The position numbers and the translations under genes are program-made. A stretch of 49,360 bases of DNA from a virus, in the IMG/VR virus record IMGVR_UViG_3300034198_006960, positions 1 to 49,360 of that record; one strand, written 5' to 3'. The stretch's first letter is position 1. Each line of letters begins with the position of its first letter. The notes beneath the pieces are model-generated. The model ran no database searches. It had not been told where the DNA came from and saw nothing but the letters and a program-made list of their open reading frames with translations. Of this stretch, positions 1-6,619 are shown piece after piece.

Positions 1-134
1 AGCAGGGTTTCCATCTGCATAAAATGTTAAAGGAATATGATGCTTTTATCGGTGTGGATCCTGTCAGTCAGGATACCTATTTGGAATTTACAGATTCAGA
101 ATCCATGATGCAGTTTGAACTATCATGGAGTTAA
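1..134 (+). CDS. C-terminal end of a small unknown protein, FxLSW family
   Basis: Only the last 43 codons are present, read from position 3 to the TAA at 132-134; the start lies outside the window. The product is unknown. Its end, YLEFTDSESMMQFELSWS, resembles the ends of two other proteins here: ILRFKDHSDMLRFQLSWC (gene at 11662-11916) and VIRFANPAHLIKFQLSWS (interrupted copy at 13220-13471). I infer a small paralogous family with an aromatic/hydrophobic C-terminus. A strong terminator follows about 60 bases downstream, so this is probably the last gene of its unit. No function is suggested by sequence. Confidence 0.6.
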   Translation, partial: QGFHLHKMLKEYDAFIGVDPVSQDTYLEFTDSESMMQFELSWS

Positions 135-195
135 GACACTATTAAATTAATAATGACCTATATCATTTGCATTGGACAGGGTGGAGCACAGACAC

Positions 196-227
196 ACTCT
201 CCCTATGGATTTCATAGGGAGAGTTTT
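196..227 (+). terminator. Intrinsic terminator
   Basis: A perfect 12-bp stem (196-207 pairs with 213-224) has a 5-base loop GATTT and runs into a TTTT tract at 224-227. It lies 62 bases after the stop of the partial first gene and fits a rho-independent terminator for it. Confidence 0.85.
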
Positions 228-654
228 CATGTGTTTGGCATAGGGCCTCACCAGACTGAATTTGCAGGCAGTGTGTTTGATCACACGGAGGTGGTTGCTC
301 TGTACCTCTCATACCTGAACATCTCGAACCTTGAAGGTTCAGCAGCGGCATAGCACATGGGGATTTCAGTCACCTTTCATGTGCTCCTGATCCTTGACAG
401 TGACCATCAGAGGGATCCATTGTTAACAAAGTGCATCACACTTTGGAGATAATTTATATTCCGGGTTCGCACTGAGGAGTTTTTGGTCATGGCACAGCGG
501 GGCATCCCGGTCGGTATCAGAAATACCATTTGTTTGCGTTCCTGATGGAGACCATCCCTTCCGCCTGTGGGCACTGTACCACAATATCTAAATCTGTATA
601 TGAAGTCAGCATACTGCCTCATGTGTTTGCAGATCAATCGTATCATGACAATAA
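228..654. other. Gene-poor stretch with no convincing gene
   Basis: About 430 bases lie between the terminator and the promoter of the next gene. Short open frames exist on both strands, for instance 407-646 on minus, but none has a ribosome binding site or protein-like composition. There are small inverted repeats (AAAGTG/CACTTT near 429-444 and GGTATC/ATACC near 512-525). A TTGACA occurs at 394-399 without a -10 at proper spacing. A minus-strand near-match to the T4 late element lies at 451-458. A small untranslated RNA is possible but not shown. I found no tRNA cloverleaf. Confidence 0.5.
451..458 (-). promoter_or_regulatory. Possible T4-type late promoter element on minus
   Basis: The minus strand reads TATAAATT, one base from the T4 late -10 TATAAATA. 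No convincing minus gene follows it, so it may be chance or may drive a non-coding RNA. Confidence 0.25.
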
Positions 655-662
655 TCTAAATA
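655..662 (+). promoter_or_regulatory. Possible T4-type late promoter element
   Basis: TCTAAATA differs by one base from the T4 late consensus TATAAATA. It lies 25 bases before the ATG at 687, leaving room for a short leader with the ribosome binding site AGGA. The same variant occurs upstream of the fibre gene at 28190 on the minus strand. Confidence 0.45.
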
Positions 663-686
663 TACATTACATGATCAGGATACACT

Positions 687-1712
687 ATGAGATATAACTT
701 GTTAGTCACAGAAGGTGGATGGGCCACCACAGCCACTCAAAACACTAAAATCACACCTGTGACCATAAAAGAAACCATGCAAATATTGCGTGAATTGGTC
801 ACACAATTCAACACATGGCTGTCACACAATTATCCTGATGTGGGTGAAGTTAAGGTGACAACTCCCACCGGAAGTGGATATTACCATCTAACAGACGATC
901 CCAACAAGGAATATGGTGACATTGATGTGCAGATGGTGGCTGCCAACCCATGGAAAATGGGACATGCTAGCTATACTGCAAATTGGAACTCATTGTGGGA
1001 TGTGTGGGTCAAACAGGAACAGCCTGTGCAACTGGATCAAGAACATGCCAAACCTGGTCATCCTTTCCTGATCGTTCCTGAGCATGGTCTAGTACAAGTG
1101 GATTTCATGTGGCAGGAACCTGAAAAACAACTGTGGGGTTTGGTGAGAAGTGTGCCACCACCTGGTATAAAAGGTTTGATTCATGGCAACATGTTCAGTG
1201 TGTTGGCTCAAATCATGGGCATGAGCATGCAGTATGGTGGAGTGCAAGTGAAAACCCAAAAGGGAGAACCTGTGAGCTTCAGCAAGCAGAAGGATGTCCA
1301 GTTGCACACCATCACTCATGACCCTGATCGTATGTTTTGGGACTTGTTGGAATTTGTGAGTGGCAAGCCAGTTTCTCAATTGCACATGAATCGCCTGATT
1401 AAGAACACATCAGGAATTCGTTTGCCCAGAGCAGATGTTACAGACATGATTGAAGGCATCAAGGGACTAGCCCAAGCATTTGAAGATAACCATTTGTTTG
1501 GAAACAAATATTTGCGCAAGTATGGGAACGCACAAGAGTTTTTGACCACTTTTTGGAAATTATACAGCCAGAAGGCACAAGAAGAACTTAACAACCCCAA
1601 AAGATTGAAAGCTGAAACACCTGCTGCCAAAGCCAGAGCTGCCAGGGATATAGATGCTATTACTAAAGGCCTTGCACATGTACATGGTATTTGGACCCGC
1701 ACTCACATTTAA
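687..1712 (+). CDS. Putative nucleotidyltransferase-like protein (Pol beta-type fold)
   Basis: The product has 341 residues. A glycine/serine pair near 62-64 (TGSGYY) is followed by GDIDVQM at 77-83 and VQVDFMW at 136-142. This order (GS, then hDhD, then a third Asp on a strand) is the signature of Pol beta-type nucleotidyltransferases, with D78, D80 and D139 as candidate metal ligands. The region after about residue 160 is helical with a Lys/Arg-rich C-terminal part, as in a nucleic-acid-binding arm. The start is set by ATCAGGA upstream of the ATG, behind a late-type promoter element. The substrate is unknown: tRNA or RNA end modification, or aminoglycoside-type transfer, cannot be separated by eye. 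The fold call is a motif inference and moderately sure; the gene itself is very likely real. Confidence 0.7.
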   Translation: MRYNLLVTEGGWATTATQNTKITPVTIKETMQILRELVTQFNTWLSHNYPDVGEVKVTTPTGSGYYHLTDDPNKEYGDIDVQMVAANPWKMGHASYTANWNSLWDVWVKQEQPVQLDQEHAKPGHPFLIVPEHGLVQVDFMWQEPEKQLWGLVRSVPPPGIKGLIHGNMFSVLAQIMGMSMQYGGVQVKTQKGEPVSFSKQKDVQLHTITHDPDRMFWDLLEFVSGKPVSQLHMNRLIKNTSGIRLPRADVTDMIEGIKGLAQAFEDNHLFGNKYLRKYGNAQEFLTTFWKLYSQKAQEELNNPKRLKAETPAAKARAARDIDAITKGLAHVHGIWTRTHI

Positions 1713-1720
1713 TTGTGTGA

Positions 1721-1748
1721 TTGACACATTCCATTATGTGCCTATAAT
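1721..1748 (+). promoter_or_regulatory. Sigma70-type promoter
   Basis: TTGACA (1721-1726) and TATAAT (1743-1748) are both perfect, with a 16-base spacer. It lies just after the stop at 1712 and upstream of the GTG gene at 1773. It lacks the TGn extension seen in most promoters of this window. Confidence 0.75.
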
Positions 1749-1772
1749 TAACATGTTGCAGGAGATTCATCA

Positions 1773-1940
1773 GTGACTTCATTTCTGTTTGCGTTTGGCT
1801 TAGTAAATTTACTCACTCCTGTGGTGCTCATGAACACAGATAATTCTGATTATGATTTAAAACAACGATTACTCATGCGTAACATGTTCATAGGAGGTGT
1901 AAGCCTTATGTTTATATCGTTGATTCTGGCTTGGATGTAA
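1773..1940 (+). CDS. Small membrane protein, two transmembrane segments
   Basis: This 55-residue protein starts at GTG. The start is supported by AGGAG at 1760-1764, about 8 bases upstream, and by a consensus promoter just before it. The sequence has an N-terminal hydrophobic segment (about residues 3-20, FLFAFGLVNLLTPVVL), a polar charged loop (NTDNSDYDLKQRLLMRN) and a second hydrophobic segment (about 39-55, FIGGVSLMFISLILAWM). It is therefore a probable hairpin-type inner-membrane protein. Phages often encode such peptides to alter host membrane or exclusion functions, but nothing here indicates a specific role. It was found by reading GTG starts and is easily missed by annotation. Confidence 0.65.
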   Translation: MTSFLFAFGLVNLLTPVVLMNTDNSDYDLKQRLLMRNMFIGGVSLMFISLILAWM

Positions 1941-1952
1941 TGTTTTAATTCC

Positions 1953-2237
1953 ATGTGGTTAAAAATAAAGACATACTGGTTGGGCGCATGGGCATACATC
2001 ACACGCCAGGACTTAGTGTATGTAAAAGCTAATGGCCCTTTTAGTAATACATGTGTCATTCATGTGAAGATTGCACACAAGAAGTTTGACCCCTTTGAGC
2101 ATGGTGAACTACCTCTTATAATCAACATGTATGGTTCTAGGGAAACACTATTCCCTGATGGCACCACCAGTCATGGTGACAAGTGGTGTTATGTGAACCT
2201 GGAAAAGAGAATGGCTCAACGGCTGAGCTGGTCATAA
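1953..2237 (+). CDS. Unknown 94-residue protein
   Basis: The frame starts at ATG 1953, 12 bases after the membrane-protein gene, and ends just before the next frame. No good ribosome binding site is visible, so it may depend on translation of the gene before it. The N-terminus is aromatic and basic (MWLKIKTYWLGAWAYITR) and could lie at the membrane. The last 45 residues resemble the C-terminal part of the following gene: GSRETLF, then DKWCYV, then LEKRMAQRLSW match the order GSIRLM, then SAWCYI, then QLQTQLQLSYW there. The two may be diverged copies of one domain. Function unknown. Confidence 0.55.
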   Translation: MWLKIKTYWLGAWAYITRQDLVYVKANGPFSNTCVIHVKIAHKKFDPFEHGELPLIINMYGSRETLFPDGTTSHGDKWCYVNLEKRMAQRLSWS

Positions 2238-2273
2238 ATGCCTCACTTAATTCTTCAAAAAAAGGACTTGGAA

Positions 2274-2777
2274 ATGAAGAACCACTTGAAGGGCAGTTTG
2301 TACATTTTGATCTTGGGCATAGCAGGGGGACTTTTGGGCCATTTTTTCCCGCTAGTTCTGATCAGTATCATATTCATGTTTATGCTCTATTTAAGTATTC
2401 GGTTGTGGGCACTTTGTAATTTTGAACGGTATGAATCATGTGTGAGGATTTTGGCATCATTCACAGGACTTACTGCTGTGCGTGTGATGGATTATAACCA
2501 TAACGTAATTTACACTTTGGTTCAGCAGCAAGCCGACGGTGCATATACTGGGCATCACAATTATGTACTCAAATTGGGTAGTATCAGATTGATGCAAAAT
2601 GGTTATGTGGATCCTGAATGTGATAGTGCATGGTGTTACATATGGCAGCCCATAAATCCACAGTTGCAAACTCAGTTGCAATTGTCATATTGGGACACTT
2701 GGCCCAACTGGGATTCATGGCTCTCTATGGATCATCTACAAATGGTAGCCCAAAGACGTACCCACTCAAGCATATAA
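2274..2777 (+). CDS. Membrane-anchored protein of unknown function
   Basis: I place the start at ATG 2274, preceded by AAGGACTTGGAA, rather than at an in-frame ATG at 2238 that lacks a binding site. The 167-residue product begins with KNHLKG and then two hydrophobic segments (about residues 6-22 and 24-45), followed by a soluble domain of about 120 residues rich in aromatic residues (several WD and YW pairs near the end). The soluble domain shares a short pattern (GS...WCY...LSYW) with the preceding 94-residue protein. It is probably an inner-membrane protein with its C-terminal domain on one side. Function unknown. Confidence 0.65.
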   Translation: MKNHLKGSLYILILGIAGGLLGHFFPLVLISIIFMFMLYLSIRLWALCNFERYESCVRILASFTGLTAVRVMDYNHNVIYTLVQQQADGAYTGHHNYVLKLGSIRLMQNGYVDPECDSAWCYIWQPINPQLQTQLQLSYWDTWPNWDSWLSMDHLQMVAQRRTHSSI

Positions 2778-2822
2778 CTTGTAAAAAACACAAATATTTT
2801 ATATAATGCTCCTGATAACTGA

Positions 2823-2850
2823 TTGACTGCCACCTTACCCATTGTATAAT
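2823..2850 (+). promoter_or_regulatory. Sigma70-type promoter
   Basis: TTGACT (2823-2828), a 16-base spacer and TATAAT (2845-2850). It lies in the gap after the membrane-protein gene and upstream of the sugar transferase. An AAAGGAG at 2861-2867 follows but is some 40 bases from the transferase start; it could serve a very short leader frame. Confidence 0.65.
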
Positions 2851-2904
2851 GGCTGAGCAGAAAGGAGTCTTCTGGGTCTGTGACCATGGTGGCCACGCTA
2901 GCAG

Positions 2905-3534
2905 ATGTCAGGTTCCATGATCACATACTATCAATTTAAACGTGTAGTGGATGCCACCGTTGCAGGGTTAGCTCTACTTTTATTACTGCCCTTCATGCTG
3001 CCCATCATGTTGTGGATCAAACTGGATGGGGGTCCCATATTTTACGGTCATACTCGTGTGGGTAAAGGACACAAGCTGTTCAAATGCTGGAAGCTGAGAA
3101 GCATGGTGTGTGACAGCGATCAATTACTAGCCACATATCTGCAACAGAATCCCCAAGCTGCTGCAATGTGGACTCATAGTCGCAAGCTACCACATGATCC
3201 CAGAGTGACTGGGGTGGGTAAATGGCTGCGTAAAACCAGTTTGGATGAACTACCACAACTGTGGAATGTGATCAGAGGTGACATGGCCATTGTGGGCCCC
3301 AGACCTGTCACCAGTGCAGAGCTTACAGAATATTATCACTTTTATGCAGACTGTTATACTAGCGTGAGACCTGGCATCACAGGACTTTGGCAGGTGAGTG
3401 GCAGAAGCAAAACATCATATGATCAAAGAGTCATGCTGGATGTGAAGTATGCTCATGCGCATAATTTCCAGATGGATCTGGCCATCTTGTGGAAAACACC
3501 CAGAGCAGTGCTCATGAGATCAGGTGCATACTAA
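2905..3534 (+). CDS. Undecaprenyl-phosphate sugar phosphotransferase (bacterial sugar transferase family)
   Basis: The 209 residues cover essentially the catalytic core of the monotopic phosphoglycosyl transferase family (PF02397; PglC, WbaP and WcaJ C-terminal domain). Such enzymes transfer a sugar-1-phosphate from a nucleotide sugar to undecaprenyl phosphate at the inner membrane, the first step of many surface glycans. Visible landmarks: a hydrophobic re-entrant helix at about 18-38, RVGKGHKLFKCWKLRSM at 51-67, DPRVTGVGKWLRKTSLDELP at 98-117 with the Asp-Glu dyad D114/E115, GDMAIVGPRP at 125-134, and PGITGLWQVSGR at 156-167. An in-frame TAG just upstream (2899-2901) excludes a longer protein; the start is ATG 2905 or 2917. 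All key motifs are present, so it should be active. It is an unusual cargo for a phage. Confidence 0.93.
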   Translation: MSGSMITYYQFKRVVDATVAGLALLLLLPFMLPIMLWIKLDGGPIFYGHTRVGKGHKLFKCWKLRSMVCDSDQLLATYLQQNPQAAAMWTHSRKLPHDPRVTGVGKWLRKTSLDELPQLWNVIRGDMAIVGPRPVTSAELTEYYHFYADCYTSVRPGITGLWQVSGRSKTSYDQRVMLDVKYAHAHNFQMDLAILWKTPRAVLMRSGAY

Positions 3535-3594
3535 CGCACATAGTTTGGTTGCAGAACCTTACTAGGGGGTAATAGAATTTATCACAAAAAACGG

Positions 3595-3622
3595 TTGACA
3601 ATTCATGTGTGCATGTTATTAT
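3595..3622 (+). promoter_or_regulatory. Strong extended -10 promoter
   Basis: TTGACA (3595-3600), a 16-base spacer, then TG-T-TATTAT (hexamer 3617-3622). The predicted start of transcription, 7 bases after the hexamer, is position 3629, which is the A of an ATG. Confidence 0.8.
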
Positions 3623-3628
3623 GCACAC

Positions 3629-3823
3629 ATGAAGAACAGACACACAGTGCGTTCACAGCGTCGTCGTGCTAGCACGTGGGCTCAACCTGCATCCCAAGCA
3701 CCCACGTTCTGCAGCCATGCAATGAAAACCACTGGCACACACAGTTTTAGCTGGGCCAGTTACAGTCTGGTTGCGGATTACAATTGTGTATCCACACTGG
3801 ACTCTGATAACGATATTGGTTGA
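3629..3823 (+). CDS. Small basic protein of unknown function, possibly from a leaderless mRNA
   Basis: A 64-residue frame starts at ATG 3629, exactly at the predicted transcription start of the promoter at 3595-3622, and has no ribosome binding site. It ends with a TGA that forms part of the -35 TTGACC of the next promoter, a layout shared with clear genes in this window, which supports it being coding. The N-terminus is strongly basic (VRSQRRRAS at 9-17) and the rest is rich in Ser, Thr and Ala with two Cys. No family is recognised. The alternative is a small RNA from this promoter with a chance frame. Confidence 0.5.
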   Translation: MKNRHTVRSQRRRASTWAQPASQAPTFCSHAMKTTGTHSFSWASYSLVADYNCVSTLDSDNDIG

Positions 3824-3847
3824 CCACCTGATTAACTGTGTTATAAT
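3820..3847 (+). promoter_or_regulatory. Strong extended -10 promoter overlapping a stop codon
   Basis: TTGACC (3820-3825), a 16-base spacer and TG-T-TATAAT (3842-3847). The TGA stop of the upstream frame (3821-3823) lies inside the -35. Confidence 0.85.
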
Positions 3848-3874
3848 CACCACATAGAACAAGGAGCATACACC

Positions 3875-3997
3875 ATGATTGCACGCACTTTTGACGCGGT
3901 AAGTTACCTTAATGCGGTCCAAAAGGCCCGCTCCATGGGCTTGTTTGGTGATATTGTGCCTGTGGCACGCAACATGTGGGTGTGCTGGGCAAACTAG
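3875..3997 (+). CDS. Small early protein, 40 residues, unknown
   Basis: ATG 3875 has an ideal AAGGAG at 3861-3866, 8 bases upstream, and its own strong promoter just before. The product has 40 residues (MIARTFDAVSYLNAVQKARS at the start, ending MWVCWAN) and stops at TAG. It looks like a short amphipathic helix (LNAVQKARSMGL) followed by a hydrophobic end. No family is recognised. Dedicated strong promoter plus strong binding site suggests a highly expressed early peptide, the kind phages use to bind and redirect host proteins; that role is inference only. Confidence 0.65.
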   Translation: MIARTFDAVSYLNAVQKARSMGLFGDIVPVARNMWVCWAN

Positions 3998-4010
3998 CAG
4001 AAAAAACTGC

Positions 4011-4038
4011 TTGACAGCGTGAGTGATTGTGTTATACT
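4011..4038 (+). promoter_or_regulatory. Strong extended -10 promoter
   Basis: TTGACA (4011-4016), a 16-base spacer, TG-T-TATACT (4033-4038). It lies in the short gap between the 40-residue gene and the AT-hook gene. Confidence 0.85.
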
Positions 4039-4063
4039 GACCACACAAAGCAAGGAGCTACCA

Positions 4064-4504
4064 ATGAGCAATAACATGGAAATGCTGGTTCGTTTGGGTC
4101 GTTTCATGATCACCCACGCTCCTCAGTTTGCAGATGATGCCACGTGCAACCGCTGGGCCCGTGCTGGTCAGTTGCTGACAGGTCTGGGCATGCCCTTTGC
4201 GCCCAAGCTGCGTGAGTTTGATGTGGATGATCAAAATGTTGTCAAGGAGGCTGCCGCAGTCATGGCGGGGCGCAATCAAATGCCCCCCAAGCTGCAATTC
4301 CATGAACCCACTGATCCCAAGCGCACTCGCAAGGCTCGCATGACTCGTGTGATGACCAAGCCTGTGATCAAGGTCACCAAGACACGTGAAGTAAAGGCAG
4401 AACGGGTCATGCAGGCTGATGCAACCAAGCGTCGTGGTCGTCCGCCTGGCAGCAAGAACAAGCCCAAGGTGGTGGTCAAGGCTACTCGCACTAAGGTATT
4501 TTGA
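4064..4504 (+). CDS. AT-hook-containing basic protein
   Basis: The start is ATG 4064, placed 6 bases after AAGGAG and downstream of the promoter at 4011; frames extending further upstream would begin inside the promoter. The product has 146 residues: an N-terminal helical part (1-70), then a long Lys/Arg-rich tail that contains the AT-hook core RRGRPPGSK at 123-131. AT-hooks insert into the minor groove of AT-rich DNA, so the protein probably binds DNA or nucleoid; the N-terminal part may bind a partner. It may act early in takeover of host or phage DNA. It overlaps the next frame at TTTTGAGAG. The family of the N-terminal part is not recognised. Confidence 0.75.
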   Translation: MSNNMEMLVRLGRFMITHAPQFADDATCNRWARAGQLLTGLGMPFAPKLREFDVDDQNVVKEAAAVMAGRNQMPPKLQFHEPTDPKRTRKARMTRVMTKPVIKVTKTREVKAERVMQADATKRRGRPPGSKNKPKVVVKATRTKVF

Positions 4505-4515
4505 GAGAAATTATT

Positions 4516-4779
4516 ATGGGGGATGTGATTCCAGTTGACTTTGCTGCATTGCGTGCCAAGCGTGACAAGCGTGACAATGTGATCAGTTTGTCACAAACTC
4601 CCACGGGGGTGAATGTGGCACAAACTGCCATGTTACGTTTGTGTGAGATGCAGATGAGCACAACTGAATTCACAAAACTAAGTGCCGCAGTCCACGATTA
4701 TGAAGTTTATTCGCAATCAGGTACACACACCCAACTGTTGGTGGATGTATACCAAATGCTGGAGGGTTTTGGATCATGA
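4516..4779 (+). CDS. Unknown small protein
   Basis: Start taken at ATG 4516, with a weak GAGAG upstream near the end of the preceding gene; translational coupling is likely. The 87-residue product begins MGDVIPVDFAALRAKRDKRD, a pattern (hydrophobic strand, then a basic helix) also common in small phage proteins, and contains a helical C-terminal half (TTEFTKLSAAVHDYEVYS). It overlaps the next gene by ATGA (4776-4779). No family is recognised. Confidence 0.65.
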   Translation: MGDVIPVDFAALRAKRDKRDNVISLSQTPTGVNVAQTAMLRLCEMQMSTTEFTKLSAAVHDYEVYSQSGTHTQLLVDVYQMLEGFGS

Positions 4780-4925
4780 ACATTTATTGGGACTCTGACG
4801 CTGATACCTGGATCATGGTATGGTCTGATGGTGCAGAATATGTATTGCGTGCCCGTGATAGAGTGGAAGCTCAGCAACTGGCAGATGCAATGGAAGAAGA
4901 TGAAGGGATTTTGTATGAGGAATGA
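4776..4925 (+). CDS. Small acidic protein, unknown
   Basis: A 49-residue frame overlaps the preceding stop by ATGA and has GGAGG at 4761-4765 ten bases upstream. The product is strongly acidic (MNIYWDSDADTWIMVW at the start, MEEDEGILYEE at the end) and could be a small beta-alpha fold or a nucleic-acid mimic; this is not testable by eye. Coupled to the two preceding genes and transcribed from the promoter at 4011. Confidence 0.6.
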   Translation: MNIYWDSDADTWIMVWSDGAEYVLRARDRVEAQQLADAMEEDEGILYEE

Positions 4926-5009
4926 TGGAACTAATTGGGCTCTTTAGGCTTATGCCAGTAACATAATGTCTGTACAACAAGTTTTACATTTACATGAGGA
5001 AAAGTCATC

Positions 5010-5234
5010 ATGTCATATACAGTGGAAATTTCACAAGAAACTGCAGACTGTGTTCACATTGCAGTGTTGAAGTCCAGCTTACAGGGTCTGCGCATGGATA
5101 TTTCTAACTTGCAATACAGAACTGACCTTAAGGATTATGAGATGGAAGATCTTGCAAACTTTATACAGCTGGAGCAAGCATTCACCACAGTGATCAGATA
5201 TTATACCACTCCGGATATGTGGCATCTGATCTAA
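5010..5234 (+). CDS. Unknown small helical protein
   Basis: ATG 5010 follows TGAGGAAAA, a good binding site. The 74-residue product is predicted mostly helical (VLKSSLQGLRMDISNLQY, then MEDLANFIQLEQAFTTVIRYY) with a heptad-like spacing that suits dimerisation. It overlaps the likely translated start region of the next gene. Function unknown. Confidence 0.65.
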   Translation: MSYTVEISQETADCVHIAVLKSSLQGLRMDISNLQYRTDLKDYEMEDLANFIQLEQAFTTVIRYYTTPDMWHLI

Positions 5235-5242
5235 ATACCAAC

Positions 5243-5857
5243 ATGGACATAGTGGAATATAATGTGATTGGTAGCAGTGTGCGGCTGGATGAAATTCCTC
5301 CGCACTTGAGAAAGATGAAACTTTTGGGCCGAGGGGCCACCACTCTGGCCTTTGAAAAAGATGCAAGCACTGTGGTGCTGTTCACCAGGGACCCAATCAA
5401 GCTGGATTGGTTGGGTCATGGATTACGCATGGTGCATGATTATCACATCATCAATCCTGTGAAAGGTCATCACATCAGAGGCATGAGCAACCAACCCTTG
5501 TATCAGGTCACCATGCCCAAACTGTATCCTTTGAACGCAGCCAATCGCAAGCTGGTAACAGATGAGATGCGCAAGTTCACTCAGATCACACAGAAGGTGG
5601 GACTAAACACACATGCCAAACACACTTGGCCGCAGAAGCTCAACCAGGTGATTGATGCATACACCACTCAACATCCTCACAGTGTGGTTTTACCCCTGTT
5701 GGAATGGCTCATGAATTATGACCCTGACCAGTTTTACATGGACATGGGTGCCAGGCAGTTCAAGCAATCACTCAATGGTGACCTGGTGCTGCTGGATCCT
5801 GTGGTTAGTAAAGAGCTCTTGGACTTACTCAGATCAAAGTTTGCAGCCTACAAGTGA
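5243..5857 (+). CDS. Protein-kinase-like fold protein
   Basis: Start taken at ATG 5243 (204 residues); a GTG at 5219 in frame is possible but would overlap the gene before. The layout resembles a compact protein kinase: a glycine-rich loop LLGRGATTLAFEK at 27-39, strand TVVLF at 43-47, a hinge-like stretch YQVTMPKLYPL at 87-97, a catalytic-loop-like YMDMGARQF at 165-173 and LLDPV at 183-187 in place of DFG. D167 and D185 could be the catalytic and metal-binding Asp. The usual Asn five residues after the catalytic Asp is replaced by Gln, and no clear VAIK Lys is seen, so it may be a pseudokinase or a diverged small-molecule kinase. Its 3' end overlaps the convergent glycosyltransferase gene by 10 bases. 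Confidence 0.6.
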   Translation: MDIVEYNVIGSSVRLDEIPPHLRKMKLLGRGATTLAFEKDASTVVLFTRDPIKLDWLGHGLRMVHDYHIINPVKGHHIRGMSNQPLYQVTMPKLYPLNAANRKLVTDEMRKFTQITQKVGLNTHAKHTWPQKLNQVIDAYTTQHPHSVVLPLLEWLMNYDPDQFYMDMGARQFKQSLNGDLVLLDPVVSKELLDLLRSKFAAYK

Positions 5858-6573
5858 ATATCTGGTAGATAATTTGCATCATGACACATGTCATGAAAGT
5901 TTGTTTGTTCACAGTCTGCATACGCTGTGCCTCCACCTCGTTGTTCTACAGCCAGTACAGGATACACACAAGCAGTTTTGCCTTGTTTTGTGATAATCCA
6001 GTCTGCATTATATGTGGAATTTGTTTCCAACACCTGCGTGCCCCATCCAGTATCATGACCATACATGCTGACCAGCCATTCTGCATGGGATCTTTTCATC
6101 ACATACATTTGAGTACCATACACATTGAATGGGTAGTCATGTAATGTGAAAACCTGGTTCACTTGAGAATACTTTGACTCAATATGATGCAGGGGATAAG
6201 GCGTCAAATACCCCAACATGCACAAGTCCAGTTTACATAACTCAAAATCTATCATGATTTTGGGTAATTGGTCATCTATGTCACGACGGATCAAGATGTC
6301 ATCCTCCATGCACATCACATACGGGGCTGTGCCCTCCTGCACATAAGTTTCCAACATGGCCATGTGACCTTGCATCACACTCCATGCATGTGGATCCCAT
6401 CTGTTACGGTCGAGGGCTTGTGAAATTTGAGCTGGTGTGGGAGCCCTCACACTAAGTGCAACATCCACACCTTCCCACATTCTCACATGCCATCCCAATT
6501 GTGCAAACTTGTGCATCATGTGCAGTCTTTTCTGAGGATTTTTATATGTGAGGCAGAATTTGTCTATGTGCAT
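5848..6573 (-). CDS. Glycosyltransferase family 25 (LPS-type)
   Basis: The 241 residues match the GT25 layout: a start MHIDKFCLTYKNPQKRLHMM (family proteins begin with a strand and then N..R...M), WSVMQGHMAML at 64-74, and the metal/nucleotide-sugar motif MEDDILI at 89-95. GT25 enzymes add hexoses to lipooligosaccharide in Gram-negative bacteria. A tyrosine-rich middle and a TGWGTQVLE segment near 175 are typical of the acceptor side. It lies downstream of the DUF454 gene on the same strand with a 46-base gap, suggesting co-transcription. Together with the sugar transferase at 2905 it suggests alteration of host surface glycans or glycosylation of phage material. Confidence 0.88.
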   Translation of the reverse strand: MHIDKFCLTYKNPQKRLHMMHKFAQLGWHVRMWEGVDVALSVRAPTPAQISQALDRNRWDPHAWSVMQGHMAMLETYVQEGTAPYVMCMEDDILIRRDIDDQLPKIMIDFELCKLDLCMLGYLTPYPLHHIESKYSQVNQVFTLHDYPFNVYGTQMYVMKRSHAEWLVSMYGHDTGWGTQVLETNSTYNADWIITKQGKTACVYPVLAVEQRGGGTAYADCEQTNFHDMCHDANYLPDIHL

Positions 6574-6619
6574 GTTGTGAATAGCCTATACTTCATGCGC
6601 ATGCACAGTCAATATGGGT

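Noticed and set aside
394-422. TTGACA as a possible promoter
   Set aside because: At 16 or 17 bases downstream there is no -10; unlike all accepted promoters it has no TGn TATAAT-like hexamer.
407-646. 79-codon minus-strand frame in the gene-poor stretch
   Set aside because: No binding site, no promoter at proper distance, no recognisable pattern.
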